DNA from: Rhyacichthys aspro
Lineage: Eukaryota > Chordata > Actinopteri > Gobiiformes > Rhyacichthyidae
Direction of reading: 5' to 3'
Length of the DNA stretch: 64,000 nt
Assembly: GCA_036850595.1 (NCBI GenBank)
Contig: CM072161.1
Coordinates: forward strand, 19,858,919 to 19,922,918
Position numbers and translations under genes: made by a program. Shown in pieces: positions 14,120 to 28,200 of the stretch; position 1 is the stretch's first letter; each line of letters opens with the position of its first letter. The notes beneath the pieces are model-generated. The model was not told the DNA's origin. It did not search any database and saw only the letters and a list, made by a program, of their open reading frames with translations.

Positions 14120-17100
14120 CTGATGTAACATGGGTTGGAAAGAGTAAAAAGATAAAGGTTAGCTTCACTTTACACCATCACATACATCACAGTTCTAGTG
14201 CTCTTTTTAACGCAACTACGTGTCAGAATTTGCATCTTTAAAGGACTTTCCACTGAACTTTCCACAGTGGAGCTGCCCTTCAACGCATTACGTCTGTGAA
14301 AGGTGGTTTATTCTTCTTTTTAATGTCATCGAACAATCACACAACCTTATATATGTGTATTTACAGATAAAATATGTCTAGAGTTTATTTAAATATGGAT
14401 GTATATATGTTTCATCCATAAATCTAGACAGCGTTTTCCCCTTTTTATCCCAAACACACAGAACAGTGCTAGACTGGAAAGCACAAGAGCACCATAAACT
14501 ACTGTATGTTCATGTCATGTTTCACAAATTGCATTTCCTACGGGATTACATGACAACAACCTAAGATCCGCTGCCTGATCCAGTTCTCTCAACAGTATTT
14601 GCTAACCACAGACATCGGAAAATACAGTAAATACCTCTCTCTGTGGGACCAATTTTTCACTATATTCAGTTAGAACAAGCAGCAAACTGTGCCGCTTACT
14701 GGAGTCTCTAAGCTCAAGACATTTAACAGATATGACTGTGGATATATTTCTCTCTTACCTTCTCTGGTACAACGCTTTTGCCGTCCCAGGCATAACCCCT
14801 TTTGGTGAAATAGTTGACTGTGGCGAACTCGATTAGGGCCGAGAAGACGAAGGCGTAGCAAACGGCGATGAACCAATCCATGGCTGTAGCGTAGGCCACT
14901 TTAGGAAGGGAGTTTCTGGCGCTTATACTGAGTGTGGTCATGGTCAGGACAGTTGTCACTCCTGTTGGTGGAAGACAAGACTCTTGTTAGGTGTTTACGT
15001 GGCCAGAATACACATTATATACATTATACACGCTGGACAAACCTTTATGGCTTTCCCACAACACAAAGGATTGCAAAGGCTTTATTAATATGCACTTTTA
15101 AACACAAAAAACAATGATACGAGGAAATAGCGAGCAGTACATTAACACCTGAAACAGACTTGCAGCTTGTGCTTTTAATAAAACGAGAAGAGATTTTATT
15201 TGTTGCAGCAGGAAATGCAGGAACACTACTGCTGAGTAACGACAGCTAAAATAGTCTTTGTGTCTAAAACTGAAGCGCTCACCGAGGTTCAAGTCGTAAA
15301 ACTGGCCCAGCATTACACAAAATGATCCAGGCACATCTTATTAAGTGCATGATGAATCTGGGGAATGAATGTGCTAAACTATGACACATTACAGGCTGCT
15401 TGCTGAGCTGATCAACGCCACCGAGGAGCACCGGAACTGGGTCAGAGTATATTTAATGATGCAGCACAGGCCACTGCAGATGTTTCAGCGGCAAATAACA
15501 TCAGCAAAAGCAACAGCTAACGAGCCACCAGCGCAGCCCGCTCAATGGAAACAGCTGCTTTCGACTGAGCCTCCAACACTCACGACAGTGCAACTGAAAC
15601 TGAAGAAACGTAATCATGTAAAAGCACAGAGAACCTCCATCAATAACATCTACATCTGCTTTTACACTGATTATATTCATTTAATCATCAGTAAGCTAAT
15701 CAATAACAAATAGGCTATACTAAAATGAGACACAGCACACTACTACATCTGATTAAGTTTACTGTGTGGCATTTTTACAGAGATGTATGTAATTGTAATT
15801 GTTAATGTGCTATTTCTTGCCCTTTAAAGAGTCTACATGTGTTGTTGTTTTTAACCTTTTTTTTCCCATTAAACACTTTTTTTCTTGATCTCGTTATCCC
15901 TCTTAGCATTGTTAGGTGATTGTGACAAAATAAAACCTTGCCTGTGATCAGTTTACATTTTTCTCTGTAGAATGTTTTGCTTATTTATGTGTTAAAGCAG
16001 CAATTAGAAACAAGCTAACTTTGCCTTGTATTAGCAGGTTCCCCCCGAGTGTCCCTTTGAAGCCACATAATGTATAATGTACGGACTGTTCACTTAAAGT
16101 AATGTCTCCTGTAATATGCACAGACACTTTCCACGGTGGCTTGTCCTAAAATGTCACACTATTTCAGTATTATGGATTCCTTTTCTTGTCCTCAGTTTGG
16201 TTCTGAGAGTGATGAATCACTGGCTCATCTTTCCACTCTTTTCACTTTTGGCAACGCTGCTTCAGTGAAGTGACATCAAGCATAAAGAGTGATTATTATC
16301 TTCCCATTAGCCGGAGCCAAATGAATGATCTCTCATTAGCTTTAAGGGAGTGATACCTTTGATGGATTTACTGAATGCATCGTAGGTACACAATGTGGAC
16401 GGCTACAGATCCCTCATGTTTAATAAGGAGGGCAGATTGTAAGAGAAGCTATTATTAGGTTATTATTATCAAATTATTATTGATCATTAATGTTATTTAG
16501 CAAGGTTGAATTTTAATAGCTATGTTTAAAACTGTTAATGTACTTTTAGTGAAATCTCAAAAGGAGTTCATTATATTTTCACACGACCATATTTACTAAA
16601 CACCCACTGTTAAAAGGGACATTAAACTGTTTGTTGGTACATTGTCATAAAAATGCACGGCAGCAGGGGATTTTCTTCTTTAAAGCTTCAGTGGCTTTGA
16701 GACAGATGCAGGCAGATCTCCATCAAATAAAAAAAGCCAGCAAATTTAGCTTTAGAGATGTGCACAAAGCTGCGTTTCAAACCCATTATGATACAAAAGT
16801 GATGTGGAGCGAACAGAGCGCAACACGATACCGAAAGACAACGTGGGAGGCGTTTTATTTTGCATACTTGGAGATATGTGGGGATGTAGGAAGCGCTGGA
16901 GGCGGTAAAAGAAGGTGGACGGTAGGTTCACAGCATGGTGAGAGCCGTGATAAGAATCTGTTCACTAGTCTGTGTGCCAGTAAATCAGCTAATTCTGTGG
17001 AGGAGGATAAAGGCAGCACCACTAGGTTTTAGGCCGAACAAAAGCCCCCGATACTTGATACACACATACTTTCATATTTGACATGTTCAGTTGTCATGGT

Positions 17101-20100
17101 AACAGCTGTCCGGTGCCCCATGATCAGGAATAAAGACAGACTTCAGTGTATTAAGTTCTTCAATTTCCTGTGTAATCTGTTTTTAAGTATCCTGTTTTTG
17201 TGTTTGAGCATGGAAACTTCATATAATTCAAGTAAGTTTCATAAAACCATTGTGTTAATGGTGAATTTAATGCTTTTCGGTCCCCTTTATGCAACATATT
17301 GGCTTGCTCCTATTGCTTTAACATGATTCTATATTCATTATGGACACAAGGATACAAAAAAAACTACAAAAAAAACATATTTCTCTGTGCATGTTAATCC
17401 TAAATCCCCAAAATGTTTAAAACTGTGATAAATGCCAAAAGAAAGCCAACGAAAACCAATTCTGCTCTATGTGTGTTTACCATTACTCCTACTTAGTAAT
17501 AATTTAGAAAAGCACCAGGATGATTCATTACAACATGACTCCAGAACTTCTTTTTAAATGGCTCCATTTGACACATTGGGACTTGAAGTTTTGAAGGCTG
17601 TTAATGAACAAAGTCACTGATCTGGAAAGTTTTAACTGGATTAATAGTGGGGCCAGTCAATTCTTGAGAGTCCCCTTCCACTCAATTTAGTTCAGTGTGC
17701 ACGAGCGCTGACGGCTGAATTATATCACATATCTCCTAACAAGGTTTTTGCAGACTCACTTTCAATGGAGAAAGACAGAGGGGAGGCTAAATGAGAGATT
17801 TGTAGTGATGTATGACAAGGTAAAGAACTGAATCACCAGAACCTTATCGTGAAATAGTTTTAGGAGGAAAGTTTATGATTATCATTTTATGGACACAGAG
17901 CAGCCAGCCTGGGCTTCAAACCTACAACCTTTTTGCTTTGTGTCAGTCACACTAACCAATCCACCTCGATGCACCCCATAAAGCAGAGATCTGGGGTTAA
18001 ATCAACTTAAATCAACTCATCTAAGGATGTTAAATAGACAACAATGCATCATTTATATAAGAATTTGTCCATATAAATCATCACAAAGACAAATTTGAAA
18101 TGGGTTGGGAACAAAAGTGTCAAAAAATGGATTTGAATCACTAAAAAATATTAAAAACTAAATGAGAAAGCAAGAAAGTGACAATTGAAAGATGTATTCA
18201 TACTGTGATGACTGCCCTGAATTTACTTTTACTCTAAGATTTGTCATTTGTGATAGACAGGATTGCATTGGGTAGGATTGAAAAGGTAAAATATAATTTG
18301 TCTGACTTTAAACCTGTTAATGTGACGTTATTGGTGCTTACATTTCAAGGATTCAACCAATTTGACTGTTTATCGGTCCAACCCTGAACCACTGAGTTAA
18401 AATGTAGCTACTGCTCATTCACTGGATCCAAGCCAAACCAGAGACAGAACTCTACCGAGGGTTGAAACGGAGCCTACAGGAAAATGGCAACGCTTTGTTG
18501 CTCTGCTGTCTCCACTCTCATGCTCGCTGCTCTCCGAGATAGAAATAAGCCTCTAACAATGTTCTGACTGAGTATGCAACCAATCACACGTGATAATCAA
18601 AATGTGGGCAGAAGGACAAAGGGAAGTGGGATGTCTTCTCTCTTCAACAGTATGATTCAAATGGGATGCTGTATCTAGGCAGAGAGCTAATTTAGGCTTT
18701 CCAGTCAAATGCACTTTGGCAAATGAACCAGCACTGCTAAAGAAGAATTTTAATACGTTCTAAAGCGTTGTCTAAGGTTCCTTTCTGCTTGAAAAATGTC
18801 CTCTTGAAGCTGAACTACAGGTTACTATTGCATGTAAAGTGCTGCAACCATAATCCAATGACATTGTGGCAAAAACTTATTCAATCATTATTTTCATAAG
18901 AAGTCCACGGACTAAAGTGCAACAGAAAACAATAGTAAACTGGTATTTTCTGATTGCACTGCGTTAGTATTTAGAGCTCTGTTGATGGTGAACATTGTCT
19001 ACATACATTAATCATGACAGTGCTGTGTTGGTGGTATGTTCTCGGTTGGTGTCTGTTGTGTAGAGAGTTGTCAAACAATTCTTCATTTCCCTCGACCAGC
19101 TCCCAGGAGCGGGGCTGTTTTCATTTCGCGTCTATCAGCGCCTTGAGCACCGTGGCTACTTAGGTATTCATGCCTTTATCAATATCTGAAGCCTCCGGGG
19201 GCCTGAGTCAGTAACACGTCGCTGTAGGCACCATTATGTCACCTTTCATTTGCATAAATAAAGAGATGTATTGACATATTGATGGACAGGTGCGTTAAGC
19301 GATTGCAACCAGCAGTGCAGACACAATGCATTCAAACACACTGCAGACGGTGAGCATCACGAGCTACAGCAAACACACAGCACTGCAACGTTGCATTAAC
19401 CGATTCAAAAAAATGGTTAAAAACATTTTCTCATTATCATTTTTTTGCTTATTCAAACAACTACAGTAACACAGTGTGAAAAGACACATTTTTACCCGTT
19501 AAAACACATCTTTCAAAATGAACAAATGCTTTCTGACCGGTCAAAATACTAATAATAACATTTTCGTCAACGTTTTAATGAAATGACATCACAACATGAA
19601 GCACCTATTAGCCTCAAACACAGGAGAGGGCAGCTAGTAATGCAAAAACCCCATTGAAAGTGTTTAAGCATTATCTATTCTTGCATACAAACAGCAGTCA
19701 CCAAAGCCACTGGGACAGACTCGAATGCATCAGCATCAAGGGAATGATTGCTAAGAGTCATTTTCATGTCTAGACAGGACCATTTGGGACTCAAATTTTG
19801 CAATGATGTTACTCTTGATTGGTCATCTTTATTTTATAGCGTCCCATTTGCCTCGGTATCAGTCTGCAATGACGGCCATTAGTCTGACCTGTAACTGTGT
19901 CTGTGTTAAAACATGTCCCCTTTTTTTTGTGTTTATGAAATCAGACAGATGAGTTTACAGTAATTAAACATGTTTTTAGCTTTAAAAGTAGCTCTCCAAC
20001 ACAAGTCAACGCTGTAATAATGCAAACCAAGACCAACATGTGCACATACACTAACCTTTCTGAAATAAATGCAAAGCTATAATTCCATCACTCCACAGGG

Positions 20101-23100
20101 AATTATAAAAAGTTATATTCATTTCCTGGAGATTTAACATAATCCATAACCCTATCCAAATCAAGCATGGATTTAACCTCAACCACAGAAAAAAAATAAA
20201 GACATAAAACAACCATTACACCAGCCTTTCCCTTCCAACAATTACAATTAATGATTTATATGATGGGGCTCTCCATTTAGTGCATTGGGCAGAAGCTGTG
20301 ACTGTGTTAAGACATTACACAACCCACTCGACACCCGCCACAAACACACAGGTGCTAGTCCTTAATGAGCGGACACGTTAAACAGCATCTTGGGAGAACC
20401 AATAAATACACATCCAATTGCTCTTAAGGAACACAGAAGAAAGGAAGCTAATCTTTCGAGTCCAGTGTCGCTAACAGCTAAGAGAGTGAGAGGAAAGGAA
20501 AAAAAAACATGGAGAGGGAGCAGTAGGGGTCTGCCGTATCAGCTCCATCAGCGACTGTAGCCGCCCGGATCTCAGTTCAACTGCAAATAAATAAAAAAAC
20601 ACTTTTCTACAATGCTGAACCAGCTTTAAACTAATCTGTATCCTAATCGGCACAATGATAAATAAGATAACTCTACCCACTGCTGTGTTTTGAAATTGCC
20701 TATTCATCTACAGGGCAAGCCTTAGGGAAAGATTTAGTGCTGTGGCTATGCTTCCCAGTCACATAATGAAATCTAAAGTGTGTTTCCAGTGGCGCATTCT
20801 CTCATGTTAATGCAGATTCGTGTCACATTTGGACATCTGTGTTGGCTACGTGAACCAGATCACCGTAGCAATGAGAAATAATAGACAATATTACGCTACA
20901 TTAGCTGGTTGTTTGTTCTTAGCATTAGTGTTTGGCTTGATGTACTGCGCTTTGGTTTGAAAGAAAAACAAAGGAAGGCAAGCTGTGAGGAGGTGTCTGC
21001 AAGAGAGGAGCTAATATTATGTCTGCTATTGAGCTAAAAAGCACACATTAAAATTAGTTTATTGCAATGTTCTGTGGCCGAAATAACACTTTACATAAAT
21101 CCTCCTTCACAAAAAACTCTTCAAGACAATATACCATCATGACAACACTTCAGATCACACTTCTTACTGCTATTGTCTCTGTTCGTCAGAAAATAACAAA
21201 GTTTTGCCTAAATTTGGTATCCATAATTGGTTCCAAAGTAGTTTGTCTCATAATTCTACTTGTGACCATTGTTGGTACTGCAGGTAAACCTTCTGTGGCC
21301 CCATGAGCTTTTTTCTGTGGATCAAAATAATTAAAAAAAAAAAACTACTAAAGAACCATTTGGCCCAACATGACAAAGTGTGTCCAAGTAATCTCATTCC
21401 AACTGGTTCATCCATTTAATAAAAAGGTTTTATTAATAAATAAAGAACAATGTAACCGTCTATTTCAGCCACAAAGAAACCCAGCCATTGTTTATATGCA
21501 AAGGTCTTACGTCATGTCATTCATAATCTCTGTAACTGTGGTGAGCATTTTCATGTTTGCATTGCTTTTATAGAATAACTGTTCGATTGCTACCGATGTT
21601 CTATTTTTATTTGTGAATTTATAAAGACGCTGATTATAGCCCTATGCTTTCCGTTACTAATAACATCAGCTGTATGTCTCCTATCTATCCAACAGTGACA
21701 TCTGTCTGTGTCACATATAACTCACAATTATGAGTGAGCCTTTTATTATCGTTAATAAAAACAATTGGCCAACACGATAAAGGTCAAAGCTGTGATGACT
21801 TACACAATTACACTGAATAATGACAGGTCAATTGATGTTGATCTATGATGTATGTATGCAGCAGGAGTACTTCATCCTAATAGCACCAGACACATGTACA
21901 GTGGTTTCTATATAAATCTTGCTCAGATGATGGCCACAGGATTAAGACGACACTGAACGATCTTGATTGTGCGCTATGTCTTTTTAATGATGCATTTATA
22001 GCTATATTGACATTGTAACCTCTTTGAAGAACAGCCTCATTCATCTGCCGTCTCCGATGATGCATATTAATCACACGAGTGACCTACCTAACATACAACA
22101 AGGAGGGCGGCGGTAAATGTTGCCGTGCGGCTTGGCGACACACTCTGGCTTTGCACCGCTATGTACACGTAATCTCACTGAGCAGCACCAGCCATGATAG
22201 CATGAGGGACACACATGCCCTAGATAGTTGTTTGAATCTAATCTAGGCCATCCTCATTTCCCCTGGACACGTGACAAGCACCGCAGGAAGCCCACTGTGC
22301 CACACACACATATATCAAGACACAAGCAAACAAAACACCGCCAAAGACCCGCCATACACCGCAGAGATGGAAAATCTGGTGCCTGTGTTCATAACGTTTC
22401 TGGGAAGTAGCCTTCGAGAAGAGACGCAAAGAACGAGGGAGGAATAGAAAGAATAAGGAAGTGCAGGAGAGGTAACTCAAGGACATTGCTCTTGCCGCTG
22501 TGCTTTGCTGCTACGGAGCATGCTGCAGACTAGCAAGAGCTTTCCTTTTAGGCGATATTATGTAAGACCTTAGTGTGACAGACAGACACACACACACACA
22601 TATAGGCGTGTACCCAGCCGACACATGCACGGTACACACTGATTCACACCCACTGACGAATGCTTGCATCACACTTGTCGTACACTCGTGGACCCACATT
22701 CAGAGCACGTAAGTCTGAATTCACACTGAGCAATGTGCTTGAAAATCTACCGCAGCCAGACACCACTGATTAAAGCTTCCCTTCACTTCATTGGTGCAGA
22801 ATAAAAATCGAGAGGAGAGAAGGGACAAGTGTGGCGTTCAATCCAAGAGAACACAAAAACATTGTCATTTTGTCGTAACACTTTTGAAAATTGCGTTTAG
22901 AGCCTGTAGCAACTAAAGCTAAGATATAACACGTCCACACTACATCCAAACTAAAGACTTTTCTTTACTTTGTAAAATTATTAAATCCTGAAAAGGCAAC
23001 TTCCCTTCAGTCATTTTTCATCTGCCCAGATTACAACACAATTCCAGGTTTGACCAAAATTGGATCTATTCCCTTTTATATAGTCTTAATTTTGACATTA

Positions 23101-25151
23101 GCTTCTACAACAGCAAATTAATCTGTCATTTTCATGTAGTTATATCGTTAATCAAAAAAGCAACATAAGTGTGCAACAGAAGCCAATGATTCAGTTCTAA
23201 ACTGAATTTGGACACGTCACAGCAAGAATCTTAACAAAAATATTAGGTTTTGTTATATCTCAGTTCAAAACTTATTCCAGACCAGCTGCTCATCTGCCTT
23301 ACACATTTATTTCTGAGAACAGAGAACCTCGTGTTGATGGATTCATTTCTAGAAGCACAGCTGTTGAGAACCAAGACTTACCAAACACAGTCCTGGCAGG
23401 GACGGACTCTCTGTTGAGCCAGAACGACACCTGGGACAGGATCACTGTCATGATGCAAGGGAGATATGTCTGGATCACAAAGTAGCCGATTTTCCTCTTC
23501 AGGTGGAAGTGGGTTGTCATCACCACATACTCTCCTGAAGTCAGCAAAACACACGATATGAGCGGCCATGAAAAATGCACAGACGGTGAAATATGTTTAA
23601 ACTGGACTCATATTAGACACTTGTTGTACGTGTCTCTAGAACAGATCTAGATTTACTGGCACAGATATTGGGATCATCTGTCAAAAGTCAAGAGGCAGAC
23701 CACATCAGCAAATATGAATATTTTGTTGAGTTTTGAAACAATACTGGAGCTTAGTTACTTAAAATGAGCAGATAAAGCCTTCCTTTTCAAACAGGTCACT
23801 GTGAGTATTAATGGACCAAAAACTGGAGGTGGAAATAAACGGTGGTCAGCTGGGAAAAGTACAATCTAGGACATTGCCTGCCATTTCCAAAGCTACAAAC
23901 TAATGATGTGGATGAAAGGTATTTAGGTAATCATTTTGGGATGATTTGGGGGGAAAAAAAAAACCATACTGAGGAGATTTTAAAAGCCCACCTGTGCTGG
24001 ACTGAACCACACCAGAATCCACACTCTGTCCCATAAGATCGTACTGGTTCAATCTGGAGCCATCTTCAGCCACCACTACGGACTGGGAAGCGCCTCTGGT
24101 CCAGACATACACCACCTCTGCTCGAGTGTAGGCATCTGACAAGAAAGAGTTATAAATTATTCTTCCTGCCGCTGTCCGTCGTCACGTGTTGCCTTGCAGG
24201 CTGTATTTTTGGAGCTCTGTGGGATGCCGTTAAAAAAAATCTAAAATGAGGTCTCCTGCTCGTGCTGTCTAGTCTGCTCCCATCTCAGCTCTTCAAGTCT
24301 TGTTCAATTGAGTAATTCATTGTTTTATTTCCCATTGTTGCTGCTATTACCTCCTTTCTTTTATCACATTCTTCCCAAAAGGATGTTGCTGTGTCACGTC
24401 ACATAGAGTCATTCTCCAAATTATCAGACGCAAACACACAACATCTTAACAGGACAACATGACCTTAAAACAGCAAAGTCAGTCTATTTTTTTGTCTTCT
24501 TTCCCTGTGGCGACCCAACCTGTCAAAAGCTGCAGTGTGTCTCGACCACTGCAGAGGAAGAGGATGGCTTGACTGCAGACTGCAGCACGAGGCAGAGAGC
24601 TCATCGTTGAAATATTTAGACAGCGAGTTCAATTTGAAAAAGGCTCGGTCCTCTCACTCAAGCTGCGCAGGAACAGCAACATCACATTCATATATCCTTG
24701 GCTTTTTCTCACCTTTTCTCTTTAGTCTTTCATCACTTTCCTTCATTACCTATTCATGCTTCCACCATTTGTTATGTTATCTATATAAGTATCTCTTAAG
24801 AATGATTTAGGCCAAGGGCTACTGTAGAGCTGTCAGCGGTGGTGAGCAGCTGGTGTGACGTTTTACAGAGAGTACAACCTTGGATAAACACAGGTCTCAG
24901 CACTGCACGCCTGCCAGGGTCTTTCAGGGTCTTGTGGGTTTGGAAAGAGGGTAAACCTGCAGGCACCGGAGGGGATTTAGCGGACAGTTCCTCCGGGAGA
25001 ACAGCTGCTACCACGCTGTCGTACCCCATCAGGGCCGCTGGTGGCGGGGCTGCCACTCGGAGGAGGCAGTGACAGCGTGTCAGTGGTCGCATGTGAGTCC
25101 ATGAGTGTTAATGGACATCTGTATGAGGTCCTTAGTGTCTCGTGAGTGTGT

Positions 25152-25200
<49 letters not shown>

Positions 25201-28200
25201 GCACTTACAGCTGCCGAACTTGAGTGGACAAGCGTGGGCGTCCATTGGGAAGTCTTCCAAATGCATGGGGCATTCTGCTCTTACTGTAAGTCTGTAAAAA
25301 AAGATTAGAACTGTGAAGTAGTCAAACGAATTACAAATTGTTATGGCTGAAAATGACATCATTGTTGGTGATTGCAGTTAAGTACTTAAATTCCAACTAA
25401 ATATCTGAAGCTTTTGTTGTTATTTCTGCAAATACCACATTTCAACAGTTTTTTTGGCACAGTGACATTACAAAATTGTCCAAATACCATTTCCAGTTAA
25501 GTTTGGATATTTATGCTTTTGTTGAGCCGGTTGTAGGAGTGCTTGAGATATCAAAATCAACCACCATGTTTGTTTCCTCACATGGGAGGGGGACATAGCT
25601 ATCTTTTTATATATATATATATATATATATTGGGGGATTTGGTTGATAAACTGTCTTGCCTATTGCTGACTTACACAAAGCCATATACCTTTCTTTAATC
25701 TTATCTAGATTTAGTTTTTCTGAGTGTCCAACAATGCCAGAAAAACACATCAGTTGTGCACAACATGAAAAAAAGGTGAGAATATTTAGCTTCTATAATG
25801 TTATACTTGAGTCATTAATCTGTTTGTACACAGTCTTCTCTCTTTCATCACACACTCGGTTGTTAACGAAGAAGAAGGCATGGACTCTAAATTCCAGGCT
25901 GTGACTTTTTCCCCCAAAGTCTCTCAGCGCAAAATGTTGTCAAAATGCATCTACTTTTCCTTTTTTTTCTCTCAACCCGAAACGCTCCACTTCTTTGAGC
26001 CGTGGGCTTGTGTATTTTCTGACAGCTCGGTTGAAAAACAGCATGTCAGGCCACCCGTGACACACTAATCTCCCATCCATCCCTCATCTCGCTCATCTGT
26101 GACAGGAATACGGGCTCCGCCTCCAAAGCCCCCACCAACCCTCCCCTTCGCTATAAACATGTTTAAACAAATGCTTTATGAGCTTCAGCCCAGCATTAAG
26201 ATCACTCTTCATTGCTTTATCTTAAAGGGATTTTTTATTATTCTACCGACAGGCACTACCAAAGTGTCATGTGTGCTTCTAAATTCAACCCGGCTAGTAC
26301 CTTATCTTCTGGCTCACTACTGTCAAGCAGAATCCCCACAGTGATAAATCAAAGCAGTGTTAAACAATTGTATTTTTGCTACAATGGGAAAATGACAAAC
26401 TGTAATAAAAACGTGTAGCATGCAGCATTTTAAACACTTGACCGTGATGAATATGAATACTTTTGCAGTTTGTAATTGGTGTGGGTTTTAGAGCAGCGAG
26501 AGGAAACCTTTTTACCCACCTCATGGTGTACAACAGCGTTCCCTCCTCTGTGATTCGCAGCAGCTTGTTTGGCATGGTCATGTTGTGCGCCACTGACTTC
26601 TTGCCGTTGTGGAAGAACGTGTCAGGGGTCCATATCTTGCTGGCCATCAGGTTGTTGAGGCGCAGTACAGCCATGGGGCCTTTGAACTTTAATCGTTCGT
26701 CCTTCCAGCTTTGTCTGAAGAAGACATCGATGGTGTACTCCTACAGGTGGAAAGAGTGGTGAAAAACTAGAATCTCACTGTGTTTAAAGAAAAGTTTCTC
26801 TCAGTTGGGTTCTTTGTGGTAGTTGTTGAAATTATTTTACGTAAAGATGACTCGGTGCAGCCGGAGTTGAAAGTCCACAGTCGGAGCAGAAGCGACCAGC
26901 GGCGTAACAAGCTAACTCGGCGTGAGGAAAAATGTTCATTTCAAACATGGAACACAGCTCAACATAAAGAAAAATCAATATCCACCGAGATGAAGGCTGC
27001 ATAGGGCTTTGAAGTTTTTGCTATTTTTTGTGGTATTTGGGGTAATATAAGGGTCTAGCCTCATGTATTCTTTGAAGAAATGTATCCTCCAAGCGTACGG
27101 CCCCTACATAATGCCTCCTAATATTGTCTACTAGTATTTTTTTTGCACTATGCTGGTTGCTTCTGCTCTGACTATTGCAAAAGCTCACCAGACCAAATCC
27201 ATCAAAAGCTAATACACTAAATACACTAACCATATGGTATTTTAAGTGTACTTTTAAACATTTGAACGACTGCTTTAACGTTATTTAGTTTGGACATAGT
27301 GCTGAGTAATGCTTGATGTTTTTTTCCTTCACCTTTTGGATGTACTTCCTGTTTCTCGTGTCACTTTGACTTTCCGAGGGTAGCCTTGGCCTAGTTTCCC
27401 TGCTGCTAACTGTCGCTTCACGTTAATGGCTCCTGGACACATGGGGCGGTCTAAAGGAGTTTTCCTGGCAGGTATCTTAGAACGAATCCATTTTACAGTA
27501 ATCGTAAAATGCAGGATGTAGAAGCGTCGCATATTTACCTAATCACAGTGAGGTCTTTTAAATGCCACATCCAAAAATGGACATGATTATTGTTAGCATT
27601 CGTCTTGGGGAGAACAACTTTGGCAATAATCTAAATTACACTGGGGAGAGGGAAAATAGGGGAAGCACTGGACACAAAATTAAGGACATTTCATTTCAAA
27701 GCTGGCTAATGACTGTAGCTGAGAGCAAATTTTAATGATTCCACATGACTGCCCAGGAAGACTAAAGTGAGTCCGCAAAAATTACACAGCAGCTTGTTTT
27801 TTGTTCTCGTCTGTTCCCTCTCTTTCGCTCAGTCCGAGGTAGATAATTAGTATGAGCTTAAACAGAGCTTAAAGGTATCAGCGGAGGATAGCGACAGGCT
27901 GGAGAAATGTTCTGGGGCTTTTCCTCACAGCTTCCACATAGAGCAATAGACCAGGCCCATATGTCAGACAGCACAATTAACTGAGATCATGTCAAACAGA
28001 GTTCAGATCCTTCATGTGTACATAACACGTCATTACTTCACGAAATAAAGGAGGAGGCACGAGGGCATTAGTTGGATAAACTCAGATGGTTGAACGTGCC
28101 CCGAGCTCAGACTCATGGGCAAAGGTGTGAAACATCAGGGCTTTACTCGTCATTTAATGCTCATCGTTCTCCTGTTTATGGAATTATACATTATTGAAGT

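Noticed and set aside
25132..25204. Poly Thr-His frame
   Set aside because: Translation of the CA microsatellite beyond the exon 5 donor; only the part up to 25,209 is coding.
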